Assembly: GCF_042653765.1 (NCBI RefSeq)
Contig: NZ_JBHSEZ010000004.1
Coordinates: 1-64,000, forward strand
Direction of reading: 5' to 3'
From: Castellaniella denitrificans
GTDB lineage: Bacteria; Pseudomonadota; Gammaproteobacteria; Burkholderiales; Burkholderiaceae_B
Length of the DNA: 64,000 bases
Positions 44,825-54,062 of the stretch are shown piece after piece; position 1 is the first letter of the stretch, and the number at the start of each line of letters is the position of its first letter. The notes under the pieces are model-generated. The model had not been told where the DNA came from. It made no database searches and saw only the letters and a program-made list of their open reading frames with translations. Position numbers and translations under genes: made by a program.

Positions 44825-46894
44825 ATGTCGCGCACGATCTTCGTCACCACCGCCCTGCCCTACGCCAACGGTTCCTTCCACATCGGCCACATCATGGAAT
44901 ACATCCAGGCCGACACCTGGGTGCGCGCCATGCGCATGGCGGGCCACACCGTGCATTTCGTGGGGGCGGACGACGCCCACGGCGCGCCCATCATGCTCAA
45001 GGCCCAGGCCGAGGGCATCACGCCCCAGGAACTGGTGGGCCGCTACGCCGCCGAGCGGCCGAAGTACCTGGACGGTTTCCACATCCGCTTCGACCACTGG
45101 CACAGCACCGACACGCCGGAAAACGTCGAGCTGTCCCAGGACATCTACCGCGCGCTGAAGGCGGCCGGTTTCATCGACAGCCGCGAGATCGAGCAGTTCT
45201 ACGATCCGGTCAAGGGCATGTTCCTGCCCGACCGCTACATCAAGGGCGAATGCCCGCGCTGCCACGCCAAGGACCAGTACGGCGATTCCTGCGAGTCCTG
45301 CGGCGCCGTCTACAGCCCGACCGAGCTGATCGAGCCCTATTCCACCCTGACCAAGGCGCGGCCGGTGCTGCGTACGTCCGAACACTTCTTCTTCCGCCTG
45401 TCGGACCCGCGCTGCGTGGCTTTCCTGCAGGAATGGACCACGGGGACGCGCGCCGACGGCACCGCCCGGCTGCAATCCGAGGTCCTCGCCAAGACGCGCG
45501 AATGGCTGGGCACGGCCGAGGGCGCCGAGGCCAACCTGGCCGACTGGGACATTTCCCGCGACGAACCCTACTTCGGCATCCCCATCCCGGACGCGCCGGG
45601 CAAGTACTTCTACGTCTGGCTGGACGCCCCGGTCGGCTACCTGGCCTCGCTGAAGGCCTACTGCCGCAAGAACGGCCTGGACTTCGACGCCCTGCTGGCG
45701 CCGGACGGCGACACCGAGCAGGTGCACTTCATCGGCAAGGACATCGTCTATTTCCACGCCCTGTTCTGGCCCGCGATGCTGAAGTTCTCCGGCCGCAAGA
45801 TCCCCGACATGCTGCACGTGCACGGCTTCATCACCGTCAGCGGCGAAAAGATGTCCAAGAGCCGCGGCACGGGGATTTCCCCGCTGCGCTACCTGGACAT
45901 CGGCATGGACGCCGAATGGCTGCGCTACTACATCGCCGCCAAGCTCAACGCCCACGTCGAGGACCTGGACTTCAATCCGGACGACTTCGTCGCCCGCGTC
46001 AACAGCGACCTGATCGGCAAGTACGTCAACATCGCCAGCCGGGCGGCCACCTTCATCACCCGCCACTTCGACGGCGCCCTGGCCTACTCTGGCGACACCG
46101 ACACGATGCGCGCCGAACTGCGCGACTGCGCCGGACAGGTGCGGGCCGACTTCGAGGCGCGCGAATACGGCCGCGCCATCCGCCGGATCATGGCGCAGGC
46201 CGACAAGATCAACCAGGCCTTCGACGCGGCCCAGCCCTGGGTGCTGGCCAAGGGCATCGCCCAGGCCGAACCCGCGCAAAAGGCCGCGCTGCAGGACATC
46301 TGCTCGCGCGCCCTGGCCGGCTTCCAGGCCCTGTCGGTGATGCTGACGCCGGTGCTGCCGGCGCTCACCGAACGCGTCGCCCGCGAACTGTTCGGCCGCG
46401 ACCGGACCTACGCCTGGGCCGACGCCGGCGAACTACCCGCGCGCATCGCCGCGTTCAAGCACCTGATGCAGCGCGTCGATCCGGCCCTGCTCGACGATCT
46501 GTTCGAGCCGCCCCAGGCGCCGGCCGCGATCCCGGGCGGCGAACCCATCGCCGACGTCATCGACATCAAGGACTTCGGCCGCATCGACCTGCGCATCGCG
46601 CGCATCGTCGAATGCGCGGAGGTCGAGGGCTCCGACAAGCTGCTGCGCCTGTCATTGGACGTGGGCGAAGGCCGGCTGCGGCAGGTGTTTTCCGGCATCA
46701 AGTCGGCCTACAAGCCCGAGGACCTGGCCGGCAAGCTGACCGTGCTGGTGGCCAACCTGGCGCCGCGCAAGATGCGCTTCGGCGTATCCGAGGGCATGGT
46801 GCTGGCAGCCAGCCACGCTGACGAGGGCGTGGACGCCGGGATCTACGTCCTGGAACCCTGGGAAGGCGCCCAGCCGGGCATGCGCATCCGCTGA
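44825..46894 (+). CDS. metG: Methionyl-tRNA synthetase
   Basis: The 689-residue class I synthetase charges tRNA-Met. It has a HIGH motif (SFHIGHIMEY), a zinc-binding insert with CPRCHAKDQYGDSCESCGA, the WLDAPVGYLAS segment, the KMSKS loop (GEKMSKSRGTG), an anticodon-binding helical domain, and a C-terminal Trbp111-like tRNA-binding domain (from about residue 585, IDIKDFGRIDLRIARIV). This is the full-length dimeric bacterial type. A TAGAAT box lies about 37 nt before ATG 44825. Confidence 0.97.
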   Translation: MSRTIFVTTALPYANGSFHIGHIMEYIQADTWVRAMRMAGHTVHFVGADDAHGAPIMLKAQAEGITPQELVGRYAAERPKYLDGFHIRFDHWHSTDTPENVELSQDIYRALKAAGFIDSREIEQFYDPVKGMFLPDRYIKGECPRCHAKDQYGDSCESCGAVYSPTELIEPYSTLTKARPVLRTSEHFFFRLSDPRCVAFLQEWTTGTRADGTARLQSEVLAKTREWLGTAEGAEANLADWDISRDEPYFGIPIPDAPGKYFYVWLDAPVGYLASLKAYCRKNGLDFDALLAPDGDTEQVHFIGKDIVYFHALFWPAMLKFSGRKIPDMLHVHGFITVSGEKMSKSRGTGISPLRYLDIGMDAEWLRYYIAAKLNAHVEDLDFNPDDFVARVNSDLIGKYVNIASRAATFITRHFDGALAYSGDTDTMRAELRDCAGQVRADFEAREYGRAIRRIMAQADKINQAFDAAQPWVLAKGIAQAEPAQKAALQDICSRALAGFQALSVMLTPVLPALTERVARELFGRDRTYAWADAGELPARIAAFKHLMQRVDPALLDDLFEPPQAPAAIPGGEPIADVIDIKDFGRIDLRIARIVECAEVEGSDKLLRLSLDVGEGRLRQVFSGIKSAYKPEDLAGKLTVLVANLAPRKMRFGVSEGMVLAASHADEGVDAGIYVLEPWEGAQPGMRIR

Positions 46895-46906
46895 GCGGGG
46901 ACCCGG

Positions 46907-48118
46907 TCAGGCCGGGTCGGGCGTCTTCTCGCCGAACAGCAGGCGCGTGATCAGCGCCTCGTCGATGGATTCGCCGCTCAGGGTGCGAGCCAGGATCTCG
47001 CTGCCCAGCGCCTGCGGCGAGATCAGGATGTCGGGATTCACCCGCCGGATCTTGGCCAGGTGCTGGGGCGAGTTCGCCAGGGCGACCAACTTGGTGTCCG
47101 GACCGCCAGCCTCGCGGCCCGCCATGACGATGAAGGCGTTCTCCGCGTCGTCCTGGCGCAGGGCCAGCACGTAGCGGGCGTGCGCCGCGCCGGCCTGCAG
47201 CAGGACGCCGGTTTCCGAGGCGTCGCCCGCCAGCACGTCGGCGTCGGCCGGGTACGGATGGCCTTCGGCCGACGGGACGATGACCGTGACGTCGTGGCCG
47301 CGCTGGCGCAGCGCGCCGTACAGGCTCTGGGCCAGGGGGCCGAGCCCCGCCAGGATGATGTGGTTCTTTCGCATGGCGCGTGGTTTCCTTCCGTGCATCA
47401 GCCGGCGGATGTTGCCGCCGATCAAGGGTCCGACCACGGCGCTGATGGACGTGGCGAAGACCGTGATTCCCAGAATGATGATGGAAATCGTGAACAGGCG
47501 CGCCGCGTCGGTCTTCGGGCCGATGTCCCCATACCCCACCGTGGACATGGACACGATGGAGAAATACAGGGCCGTGACCGGGTCGCGCACGGGCGGCGAG
47601 AATTCCTCGCCCAGGTAGAGGACGCCGAACACCGCGTAGACCAGCAGGCTGACCACGCTGAGCGCGGCGAACAGGCTGCCCGCCGTCAGGCTGGCCCGGT
47701 CGAAATGGCGCCAGTAGCCGATCAGCGCCCCGGCCAGCACGGCCGTATAGGCCAGCAGGCCGAAATGCCCCTGGCCGTGCCACAGGGACACCGTACCCAC
47801 CGCCGCGAGCAGCAGCAGGGTGATGGTCCAGGCGATGCGGGCGCGGTACAGCAGCCCGATCGCCATCACCTGCACGCCCAGGCCCAGCATCAGCCGCGAC
47901 ATCTGGGCGATGCCGCCCGAATCCAGGAAGGCCGCGACGCCGGCGCCGTCACGGATCTGCAGGGTCTGCAGCAGGCCCTGGCTGCCGATGGCCTGCCAGA
48001 GCGGCCGCAGGAACAGGTAGCCATCGGCCGCGACCAGCGCGGCGATCAGCCAATGCCAGGGAAATCGATGCACCAGGCGCGCGCCGCGCGCCAGGACGGA
48101 ACGAAGAGGAAGCCGCAT
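46907..48118 (-). CDS. Kch-like potassium channel with RCK domain
   Basis: The 403-residue inner-membrane protein has about six transmembrane segments and a pore loop with the K+ selectivity filter STVGYGDIGP (about residue 195-200). A cytoplasmic RCK/TrkA-N domain follows (HIILAGLGPLAQSLYGALRQRG onward, about 255-370) where a GxGxxA-type Rossmann motif is partly altered (GLGPLA). It resembles E. coli Kch in size and layout. It is a single gene that converges on metG with a 12-bp gap and is divergent from the CDF gene. Confidence 0.88.
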   Translation of the reverse strand: MRLPLRSVLARGARLVHRFPWHWLIAALVAADGYLFLRPLWQAIGSQGLLQTLQIRDGAGVAAFLDSGGIAQMSRLMLGLGVQVMAIGLLYRARIAWTITLLLLAAVGTVSLWHGQGHFGLLAYTAVLAGALIGYWRHFDRASLTAGSLFAALSVVSLLVYAVFGVLYLGEEFSPPVRDPVTALYFSIVSMSTVGYGDIGPKTDAARLFTISIIILGITVFATSISAVVGPLIGGNIRRLMHGRKPRAMRKNHIILAGLGPLAQSLYGALRQRGHDVTVIVPSAEGHPYPADADVLAGDASETGVLLQAGAAHARYVLALRQDDAENAFIVMAGREAGGPDTKLVALANSPQHLAKIRRVNPDILISPQALGSEILARTLSGESIDEALITRLLFGEKTPDPA

Positions 48119-48188
48119 GCGGACCGCGATCCTGTATGGCCGACCGGGTTTTCAGTGTACCGCACGCATCCGCCATGACCGCCCGCCG

Positions 48189-48194
48189 TATACT
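48189..48194 (+). promoter_or_regulatory. -10 element (TATACT) directly before the CDF gene
   Basis: TATACT ends 7 nt before ATG 48202, with no Shine-Dalgarno sequence between. The layout matches those before mutL and pcnB. No clear -35 hexamer. Confidence 0.45.
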
Positions 48195-48201
48195 TGCGGG
48201 C

Positions 48202-49095
48202 ATGTCTTCCCCGCCCGATACCCGCGTCGAAACGCCGGACCGCCAGGCCGCCGCCCGGCGCAGCACCTGGGTCAGCGTCTGGGTGAACCTGCTGCTGACC
48301 GCCGTCCAGATGGCGGTCGGCCTGTTCGCGCAATCCCAGGCCCTGGTCGCCGACGCCATCCACTCCCTGTCGGACCTGGTGTCCGACGGCCTGGTGCTGT
48401 TCGCCAACAAGCACAGCGCCAAGGGCCCGGACGCCGACCACCCCTACGGGCACCTGCGCTTCGAGACGGCCGCCACGCTGGGCATCGGCGTGCTGCTGGC
48501 CGCCGTCGGCCTGGGCATGCTGTGGGGCAGCTTCCAGCGCCTGCAGGCGCCCGAGCTGATCCCCGTCGTCCATCCGGCCGCCTTCTACGTCGCCCTGCTG
48601 GCCCTGCTCTCCAAGGAAATGCTGTTCCGCTACCTGCTGCGCGTCGCGCGCCGCGTGCGCTCCACCCTGCTGGTGGCCAACGCCTGGCACGCCCGCTCGG
48701 ACGCGGCCTCGTCGCTGGTGGTGGCGATGGGGGTGGGCGCCAACCTGGCGGGCCTGCCCCTGGCCGATCCCCTGGCCGCCCTGGTGGTGGGCCTGATGAT
48801 CGTGCGCATGGGCTGGAAATTTTCCTGGCAGGCCTTCAACGACCTGGTGGACCGGGCCGCCGACACCGACACCGAGCGCGCCATCCGCGAACGCATCCTG
48901 GGCACGCCCGGCGTGCGCGGCATCCACGACCTGCGCACCCGTAAGATGGGCGACATGGTCTGGGTGGAGGTCGACATCGAAATGGACGGCCGGCTGACGA
49001 TCGAGGCCGGCCACGCCATCGCCGTCGAGGCCCGGCGCCGCGTCATGGCGGACCTGCCGGTGCTGGATGTGATGACGCACTTCGATCCGGTCTAG
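48202..49095 (+). CDS. Cation diffusion facilitator (FieF/MMT1-like) metal exporter
   Basis: The 297-residue antiporter moves divalent metals (Zn, Fe, Cd or Co) out of the cytoplasm. Six transmembrane helices carry the metal site residues in QALVADAIHSLSDLVSDG (D-x3-D type) and in ANAWHARSDAASSLVV (HxxxD). The cytoplasmic C-terminal domain (from about residue 210) includes GIHDLRTRKMGDMVWVEVDIEM and ends HFDPV. I chose ATG 48202 because the upstream in-frame residues have no family match. It faces the regulator cadR/pbrR convergently and completes a metal-resistance cluster. Confidence 0.92.
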   Translation: MSSPPDTRVETPDRQAAARRSTWVSVWVNLLLTAVQMAVGLFAQSQALVADAIHSLSDLVSDGLVLFANKHSAKGPDADHPYGHLRFETAATLGIGVLLAAVGLGMLWGSFQRLQAPELIPVVHPAAFYVALLALLSKEMLFRYLLRVARRVRSTLLVANAWHARSDAASSLVVAMGVGANLAGLPLADPLAALVVGLMIVRMGWKFSWQAFNDLVDRAADTDTERAIRERILGTPGVRGIHDLRTRKMGDMVWVEVDIEMDGRLTIEAGHAIAVEARRRVMADLPVLDVMTHFDPV

Positions 49096-49123
49096 GACGG
49101 GCCGGCATTCGGCCGTCTCATGA

Positions 49124-49555
49124 TCAACCGATGTGCGTGTTGCGCGCGGGGCCGTCGGCCGTCTCCATGCGCGCCAGGCCCTGCACGATGCCGCAGGCGT
49201 CGACCGCCTGCTCGGCGCGGCACTGCTCCCGCAGCCCCACCAGTTGCCGCTGCAGGTCCTGCAGTTCGCGCAGGCGCACGTCGACGTGGGCGATGTGCTC
49301 ATCCAGCAGGTGGTTGATCGGGCCGCAGTCGCGGGCGGGATGGTCGATCATGCCCAGCAGCGCCCGGATCTCGTCGTGCGCCATGTCCAGCCCCCGGCAG
49401 TTGCGGATGAAACGCAGGCGCTCCAGGTGCGCGGGGCCGTACTGCCGGTAGTTGCCCTCGCTGCGGGCGGGCGCGGGCAGCAGGCCGGCCTTTTCGTAGA
49501 AGCGGACGGTCTCGGTGGAACAACGGGCGGCGCGGGCCAGTTCGCCGATCTTCAT
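49124..49555 (-). CDS. cadR: CadR/PbrR-type MerR-family regulator (Cd/Pb/Zn-responsive)
   Basis: The 143-residue protein has an N-terminal MerR helix-turn-helix (MKIGELARAARCSTETVRFYEKAGLLP, then GNYRQYG), a long dimerisation helix and a C-terminal metal loop. Cysteines at 77, 112 and 121 match the three-thiolate site of CadR and PbrR proteins; the 35/9 spacing is nearer to that of PbrR as I recall it. It would activate the divergent P-type ATPase gene by untwisting its 19-bp-spaced promoter. A His occurs near the C-terminus. Confidence 0.92.
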   Translation of the reverse strand: MKIGELARAARCSTETVRFYEKAGLLPAPARSEGNYRQYGPAHLERLRFIRNCRGLDMAHDEIRALLGMIDHPARDCGPINHLLDEHIAHVDVRLRELQDLQRQLVGLREQCRAEQAVDACGIVQGLARMETADGPARNTHIG

Positions 49556-49616
49556 GCGGGGTCCTCCGGAGGGAAACAGCGGCCGGGGGACCTTTTCAGA
49601 AGGGCGTCCCGGGCGC

Positions 49617-49647
49617 TTGACCTTGTAGCGGCTACAAGGTGTGTACT
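49617..49647 (+). promoter_or_regulatory. MerR-type promoter and operator of the P-type ATPase gene
   Basis: TTGACC (-35, 49617-49622) and TGTACT (-10, 49642-49647) have the long 19-bp spacer characteristic of MerR-family promoters. Between and over them lies a perfect 21-bp palindrome, ACCTTGTAGC-G-GCTACAAGGT (49620-49640). It is the expected site of the adjacent CadR/PbrR protein. Confidence 0.92.
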
Positions 49648-49678
49648 GCCATCATAGATCGCAGCACAGGAATCCGCC

Positions 49679-51985
49679 ATGCCCCACGCACACTGCCACG
49701 ACGCCCACGGACATCCCGCCGCCGGCCCCGATCACGGCCCCGATCACGGCCCCGATCACGGCCACACGCACGGCCACGATCACGGCCATGCCCGGGCGCC
49801 CGACCTGTGCGGCCATGGGTGCGGCGCGGCCGATCCCCGCCCGCACGGCCGGCCGGACGCCGCCCCGCTGGCGCCCTCCGTCGAACAGGGCGCCGACCTG
49901 CGGACCGAGCTGCGCATCCTGCAGATGGACTGCCCCACCGAGGAAGCGCTGATCCGCAAAGCGCTGTCCGCCCTGCCCGCCGTGCGCTCGCTGGAATTCA
50001 ACCTGATGCGGCGCGTCCTGACCGTCGTCCATGCGCCGGACGCGCTCGAATCCATCCTGCGGGCGATCCGCGACCTGGGCTTCGCGCCGGAACAGGCCGA
50101 CAAAGCCGCCGCGCCGGCCGGCATGACGCCCGAGGCACCCGGATCCTGGTGGCCGCTGGCGGCCTCGGGCGCCGCCGCCCTGGCGGCCGAGGCCGCCCAT
50201 TGGGCCGAGGCGCCCTGGGCCGTCCCGGCGGTCCTGGCGGTCCTCGCGATCGCGGGCTGCGGCCTGGGCACCTACCGCAAGGGCTGGACCGCGCTGCGCC
50301 ACGGCCAGATGAACATCAACGCCCTGATGAGCATCGCCGTCACCGGCGCCCTGTTCCTGGGCCAATGGGCCGAGGCGGCGATGGTGATGGTGCTGTTCAC
50401 CCTGGCCGAGCGCATCGAGGCGCGCTCGCTGGACCGCGCCCGCCGCGCCGTGCAGGGCCTGCTGCAGCTCGCGCCCGAGCGGGCTTCGGTCCGCCAGGCG
50501 GACGGCGGCTGGCGCGACGTCCCCGCGCGCGACGTGTCCCCCGGCACCCTGGTGCGGGTCCGACCGGGCGAGCGCATCGCCCTGGACGGCCGGGTCGAGG
50601 CCGGCCGCTCGGCCGTGGACCAGTCCCCCATCACCGGCGAAAGCCTGCCCGTGGACAAGACGGCCGGCGACCCGGTCTACGCCGGCACCATCAACGGCGC
50701 GGGCGAGCTGGAATACCGCGCCCTGGCGGCCGCCGGCGATTCGACCCTGGCGCGCATCATCCGGGCCATCGAGTCGGCGCAGTCGGCGCGCGCGCCCACG
50801 CAGCGCTTCGTGGACCGCTTCGCCCGAGTCTACACCCCCCTGGTGGCGCTGCTGGCCCTGGCCATCGCCATCCTGCCGCCCCTGCTGGGTCTGGGCGGCT
50901 GGTACGAATGGGTCTACAAGGCGCTGGTCCTGCTGGTGATCGCCTGCCCCTGCGCCCTGGTGATCTCGACACCGGTGTCCATCGTCAGCGGCCTGGCGGC
51001 GGCGGCCCGCCACGGCGTCCTGGTCAAGGGCGGCGTCCACCTGGAACAGGGCCGCCTGCTGCGCTGGATCGCGCTGGACAAGACCGGCACCGTCACGCAC
51101 GGCCGGCCCGCGCTGACCGACGCGATGGCGCTGGGCTCGGCCGATCCCGCGCGCAGCCACGCCCTGGCCGCCGCGCTGGCGGCCCGTTCCGACCATCCCG
51201 TCTCCCGCGCCGTGGCGCAGGGCCTGGACGCGGGACCCGCCGCGCCGGTCGAGGCCTTCGAGGCCCTGGCCGGGCGCGGGACCCGCGGCCTCGTCGACGG
51301 CCGCCCGCACCTGCTGGGCAACCACCGGCTGATCCACGAACGCGGCCTGTGCTCGCCCGACCTGGAAGCCCGCCTGGAAGCCCTGGAACGCCAGGGCAAG
51401 ACCGTCGTCCTGCTGGCCGACGAGCACCGCGCCCTGGCGCTCTACGCCGTCGCCGACACGATCAAGCCCGACAGCGCCGCCGCGATCCAGGCCCTGCACG
51501 CGCTGGGCGTGCGCACCGCCATGCTGTCGGGCGACAACCCGCACACCGTCGCGGCCATCGCCGCCCAGGCCGGCATCGACCGCGCCGAAGGCGATCTGCT
51601 GCCCGAGGACAAGCTGCGGATCGTCGGCGGCCTGACCGCGCCGGGCACCGCCGTGGGCATGGTGGGCGACGGCATCAACGACGCGCCCGCCCTGGCGCGC
51701 GCCGACGTGGGCTTCGCCATGGGCGCGATGGGCACGGACGCGGCGATCGAGACCGCCGACGTCGCCCTGATGGACGACGACCTGCGCAAGATCCCCTGGT
51801 TCATCCGGCTGTCGCGCGCCACCCACCGGATCCTGGTGCAGAACATCGTCATCGCCCTGGGCATCAAGGCGGTGTTCCTGGTCCTGACGGTCGCCGGCCT
51901 GGGCACCCTGTGGATGGCGGTATTCGCCGACGTGGGCGCCAGCCTGCTGGTGGTGGGCAATGGCCTGCGGCTGCTGCGGCGCTGA
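49679..51985 (+). CDS. cadA: Cd/Zn/Pb-exporting P1B-type ATPase (CadA/ZntA)
   Basis: The 768-residue pump begins with a His-rich region of about 40 residues (repeats of DHGP/DHGH), then a Cys-containing stretch, and a heavy-metal-associated domain in which the metal motif is MDCPTEE. Eight transmembrane helices carry the CPC motif in VIACPCALVISTP; the phosphorylation site is DKTGTVTHG; the A-domain has TGES; the hinge is MVGDGINDAPALARA. It exports soft divalent metals from the cytoplasm. The promoter and operator at 49617 put it under the divergent CadR/PbrR regulator. Confidence 0.95.
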   Translation: MPHAHCHDAHGHPAAGPDHGPDHGPDHGHTHGHDHGHARAPDLCGHGCGAADPRPHGRPDAAPLAPSVEQGADLRTELRILQMDCPTEEALIRKALSALPAVRSLEFNLMRRVLTVVHAPDALESILRAIRDLGFAPEQADKAAAPAGMTPEAPGSWWPLAASGAAALAAEAAHWAEAPWAVPAVLAVLAIAGCGLGTYRKGWTALRHGQMNINALMSIAVTGALFLGQWAEAAMVMVLFTLAERIEARSLDRARRAVQGLLQLAPERASVRQADGGWRDVPARDVSPGTLVRVRPGERIALDGRVEAGRSAVDQSPITGESLPVDKTAGDPVYAGTINGAGELEYRALAAAGDSTLARIIRAIESAQSARAPTQRFVDRFARVYTPLVALLALAIAILPPLLGLGGWYEWVYKALVLLVIACPCALVISTPVSIVSGLAAAARHGVLVKGGVHLEQGRLLRWIALDKTGTVTHGRPALTDAMALGSADPARSHALAAALAARSDHPVSRAVAQGLDAGPAAPVEAFEALAGRGTRGLVDGRPHLLGNHRLIHERGLCSPDLEARLEALERQGKTVVLLADEHRALALYAVADTIKPDSAAAIQALHALGVRTAMLSGDNPHTVAAIAAQAGIDRAEGDLLPEDKLRIVGGLTAPGTAVGMVGDGINDAPALARADVGFAMGAMGTDAAIETADVALMDDDLRKIPWFIRLSRATHRILVQNIVIALGIKAVFLVLTVAGLGTLWMAVFADVGASLLVVGNGLRLLRR
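49730..49789 (+). repeat. Five 12-bp tandem units within the cadA His-rich region
   Basis: Units 49730-49741, 49742-49753 and 49754-49765 are nearly identical (GATCACGGCCCC type); the fourth and fifth are diverged. Each encodes (D/T)HG(P/H), so unit number should set the number of His residues at the metal-binding N-terminus. Slippage could vary copy number. Confidence 0.85.
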
Positions 51986-52049
51986 CTCCCGGGCCGGCGC
52001 CCGCTCGTGCCCGAATGCGGGATAATCCACGCATCAAACGGATGACGGC

Positions 52050-52964
52050 ATGGAATCCAGCATGAAACCCGATGGGCCGAACCGGCCGCTCCTCGATCCG
52101 GACCTGCTGAAGGCGATCGTCGCCGTGGTGGACTGCGGCGGCTTCACCGCCGCCGCGGCCCGCCTGCACTCCACCCAATCCACCGTCAGCCAGAAGATCC
52201 GCCGGCTCGAGGACCTGGTCGGCCATCGCCTGCTGGAACGCGGCGGCCGCGAGATCCTGCCGACCGACGCCGGCCAGGCGCTGCTCGGCCACGCCCGCCA
52301 TCTGCTGGCGCTGAACGACCAGATCCTGGACGTGATGGCGGGCGCGGCGGTCGGCGCCATCGTCCGGCTGGGCGTACCGGAGGATTTCGTCGCCAGCCGC
52401 GCGACGCGGGTCCTGGCGGACTTCAGCCGGCGCCATCCCCAGGTCAAGCTGGAAATCACCAGCGGCCTGTGCTCCGGCCTGGTGTCCAGCTACGACCGGG
52501 GGGAACTGGACCTGATCCTGGTCAAGCAGCGCCGCCACAGCCGCGCGGCCGTCGCCTGCCGCCCGGAAACCCTGGCCTGGATCGACAGCGCGAAGCATCC
52601 GTGCCTGCGGGCCGATCCGGTGCCGCTGGTGACCTTTCCGCCCCGGGGCCTGTACCGTGAGGACATCATCCGCGCCATCGAGGCCATGGGCCGAAACTGG
52701 CGCATCGCCTATACCTGCTCCAGCCTGAACGGCATCCAGCACGCGGTGGCGGCCGGCCTGGGCATCAGCCTGCTGCCCCTGCGCACCGTGACGCGGGACC
52801 ATGCCGTCCTCGGAGCCCGCGAAGGCCTGCCGACCGTCGACGACTACGAGATCGGCCTTTTCCACCGCCCGACGGCGGACGCCACCGTCCAGGCCCTGGC
52901 GCGGGCCCTGGCGGACATGCTGGATGAGGAGGGACACGGGACAGGCCACCGCGGACTGTCCTGA
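52050..52964 (+). CDS. LysR-family transcriptional regulator
   Basis: The 304-residue protein has the standard N-terminal helix-turn-helix (LKAIVAVVDCGGFTAAAARL, STQSTVSQKIRRLEDLVGHRLLER) and a C-terminal periplasmic-binding-like effector domain from about residue 100. It converges on the ureidoglycine aminohydrolase gene, with 49 bp between stops, and cadA lies upstream. Which gene it controls is not shown: LysR regulators usually act on a divergent gene, and the only divergent neighbour would be cadA's far end, so the target may lie elsewhere. Confidence 0.9.
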   Translation: MESSMKPDGPNRPLLDPDLLKAIVAVVDCGGFTAAAARLHSTQSTVSQKIRRLEDLVGHRLLERGGREILPTDAGQALLGHARHLLALNDQILDVMAGAAVGAIVRLGVPEDFVASRATRVLADFSRRHPQVKLEITSGLCSGLVSSYDRGELDLILVKQRRHSRAAVACRPETLAWIDSAKHPCLRADPVPLVTFPPRGLYREDIIRAIEAMGRNWRIAYTCSSLNGIQHAVAAGLGISLLPLRTVTRDHAVLGAREGLPTVDDYEIGLFHRPTADATVQALARALADMLDEEGHGTGHRGLS

Positions 52965-53013
52965 GCCGGACGAATCCGCGTGCCTTGCAAGGCACGCGAT
53001 GGGGAGACACCGC

Positions 53014-53850
53014 TCAACGGCCCAGATTCCCCAGCGTCAGGGAAGCGTGGCGATTGACGTCCTTGTACAGCAGATAGCGGAAGGGGCCGGGACCGCCCGC
53101 GTAGCAGGCCTGCGGGCAGAAGGCGCGCAGCCACATGAAATCCCCGGCCTGGACCTCGACCCAGTCCTGGTTCAGCCGGTACACCGCCTGACCTTCCAGC
53201 ACGTACAGGCCGTGCTCCATCACGTGGGTCTCGGCGAAGGGGATGATGCCGCCGGGCTGGAAGGTGACGATGTTCACATGCATGTCGTGGCGCATGTCGG
53301 CCATGTCCACGAAACGCGTGGTGACCCAGCGGCCCTCGGTGCCCGGCATGGCGATGGGCTCGACGTCCTGCTCGTTGGTGACGAAGGCCTCCGGAAGGGG
53401 CACGCCGTCCACGGCCTGGTAGCGCTTGCGGATCCAGTGGAAGCGGGCGGCCTCGGCGCCGCGGTTGCGCAGGGCCCAGTCCGAGGCCGGCGGGATGAAG
53501 GCGTAGCCGCCCGGCTTCAGGACGTGCTTCGCACCGGCCAGGGTCAGCTCGATCCCGCCCTCGACGACGAACAGCACGCCCTCGGCCTCGGGGTCCTGTT
53601 CGGGCCGCTCGCTGCCGCCGCCCGCGCCGACCTCGACGATGTACTGCGAGAAGGTTTCGGCGAAGCCCGTCAGCGGGCGCGCCAGGACCCACAGCCGGGT
53701 GTCGTCCCAGAACGGCAGGTGGCTGGTGACGATGTCGCGCACCACGCCTTTCGGAATGACGGCGTAGGCTTCGGTGAACATCGCGCGGTCGGTCAGCAGG
53801 TCGGTCTGCGGGGGATGGCCGCCGTGCGGCGCATAGTAGGTCCTGGACAT
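53014..53850 (-). CDS. allE: (S)-ureidoglycine aminohydrolase (AllE/YlbA-like bicupin)
   Basis: The 278-residue bicupin hydrolyses (S)-ureidoglycine to ureidoglycolate and ammonia in purine-ring catabolism. It begins MSRTYYAPHGGHPPQTDLLTDRAMFTEAYAV, and the second cupin carries the Mn ligands in ETHVMEHGLYVLEG. The length is that of E. coli AllE. No allantoinase, allantoate amidohydrolase, uricase or transport gene is in view, so the rest of the pathway must be elsewhere. AT-rich dyads lie about 110 bp upstream of ATG 53850. Confidence 0.9.
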   Translation of the reverse strand: MSRTYYAPHGGHPPQTDLLTDRAMFTEAYAVIPKGVVRDIVTSHLPFWDDTRLWVLARPLTGFAETFSQYIVEVGAGGGSERPEQDPEAEGVLFVVEGGIELTLAGAKHVLKPGGYAFIPPASDWALRNRGAEAARFHWIRKRYQAVDGVPLPEAFVTNEQDVEPIAMPGTEGRWVTTRFVDMADMRHDMHVNIVTFQPGGIIPFAETHVMEHGLYVLEGQAVYRLNQDWVEVQAGDFMWLRAFCPQACYAGGPGPFRYLLYKDVNRHASLTLGNLGR

Positions 53851-53959
53851 GGAAACTCCACGGGTCGTGCGTTGCGGCCCCCTGCGCGGGGGCCGTGGAT
53901 GGGATATCCGGAAGCGGATGCCCCACCTTAACGGGCGGCCGTGATATTTACCAATTAAA

Positions 53960-53998
53960 TATTTGAATCCATGTCATCCATTTTTCAAATATATTGAA
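53960..53998. promoter_or_regulatory. AT-rich nested inverted repeats upstream of allE
   Basis: TATTTGAA (53960-53967) and TTCAAATA (53984-53991) form a perfect 8-bp dyad with 16-bp spacer. The right arm also pairs with TTGAA (53994-53998) across 5 bp. This AT-rich 60-bp patch contrasts with the genome average. A repressor or activator site is inferred. Confidence 0.4.
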
Positions 53999-54062
53999 AA
54001 ATACCGGCCGCTCGGCATGGCGCCGCGCGGCAGGGGCGGGGCGGGCCGCGTTGCCGCCCACC

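Noticed and set aside
49730..49789. CRISPR-like or minisatellite array
   Set aside because: The 12-bp units are codon-periodic and encode the His-rich N-terminus of the metal pump; there are no spacers.
52021..52026. GATAAT as a leaderless promoter for the LysR gene
   Set aside because: It lies 23 nt before the chosen ATG, and a nearer ATG at 52042 is out of frame, so the leaderless spacing rule does not hold.
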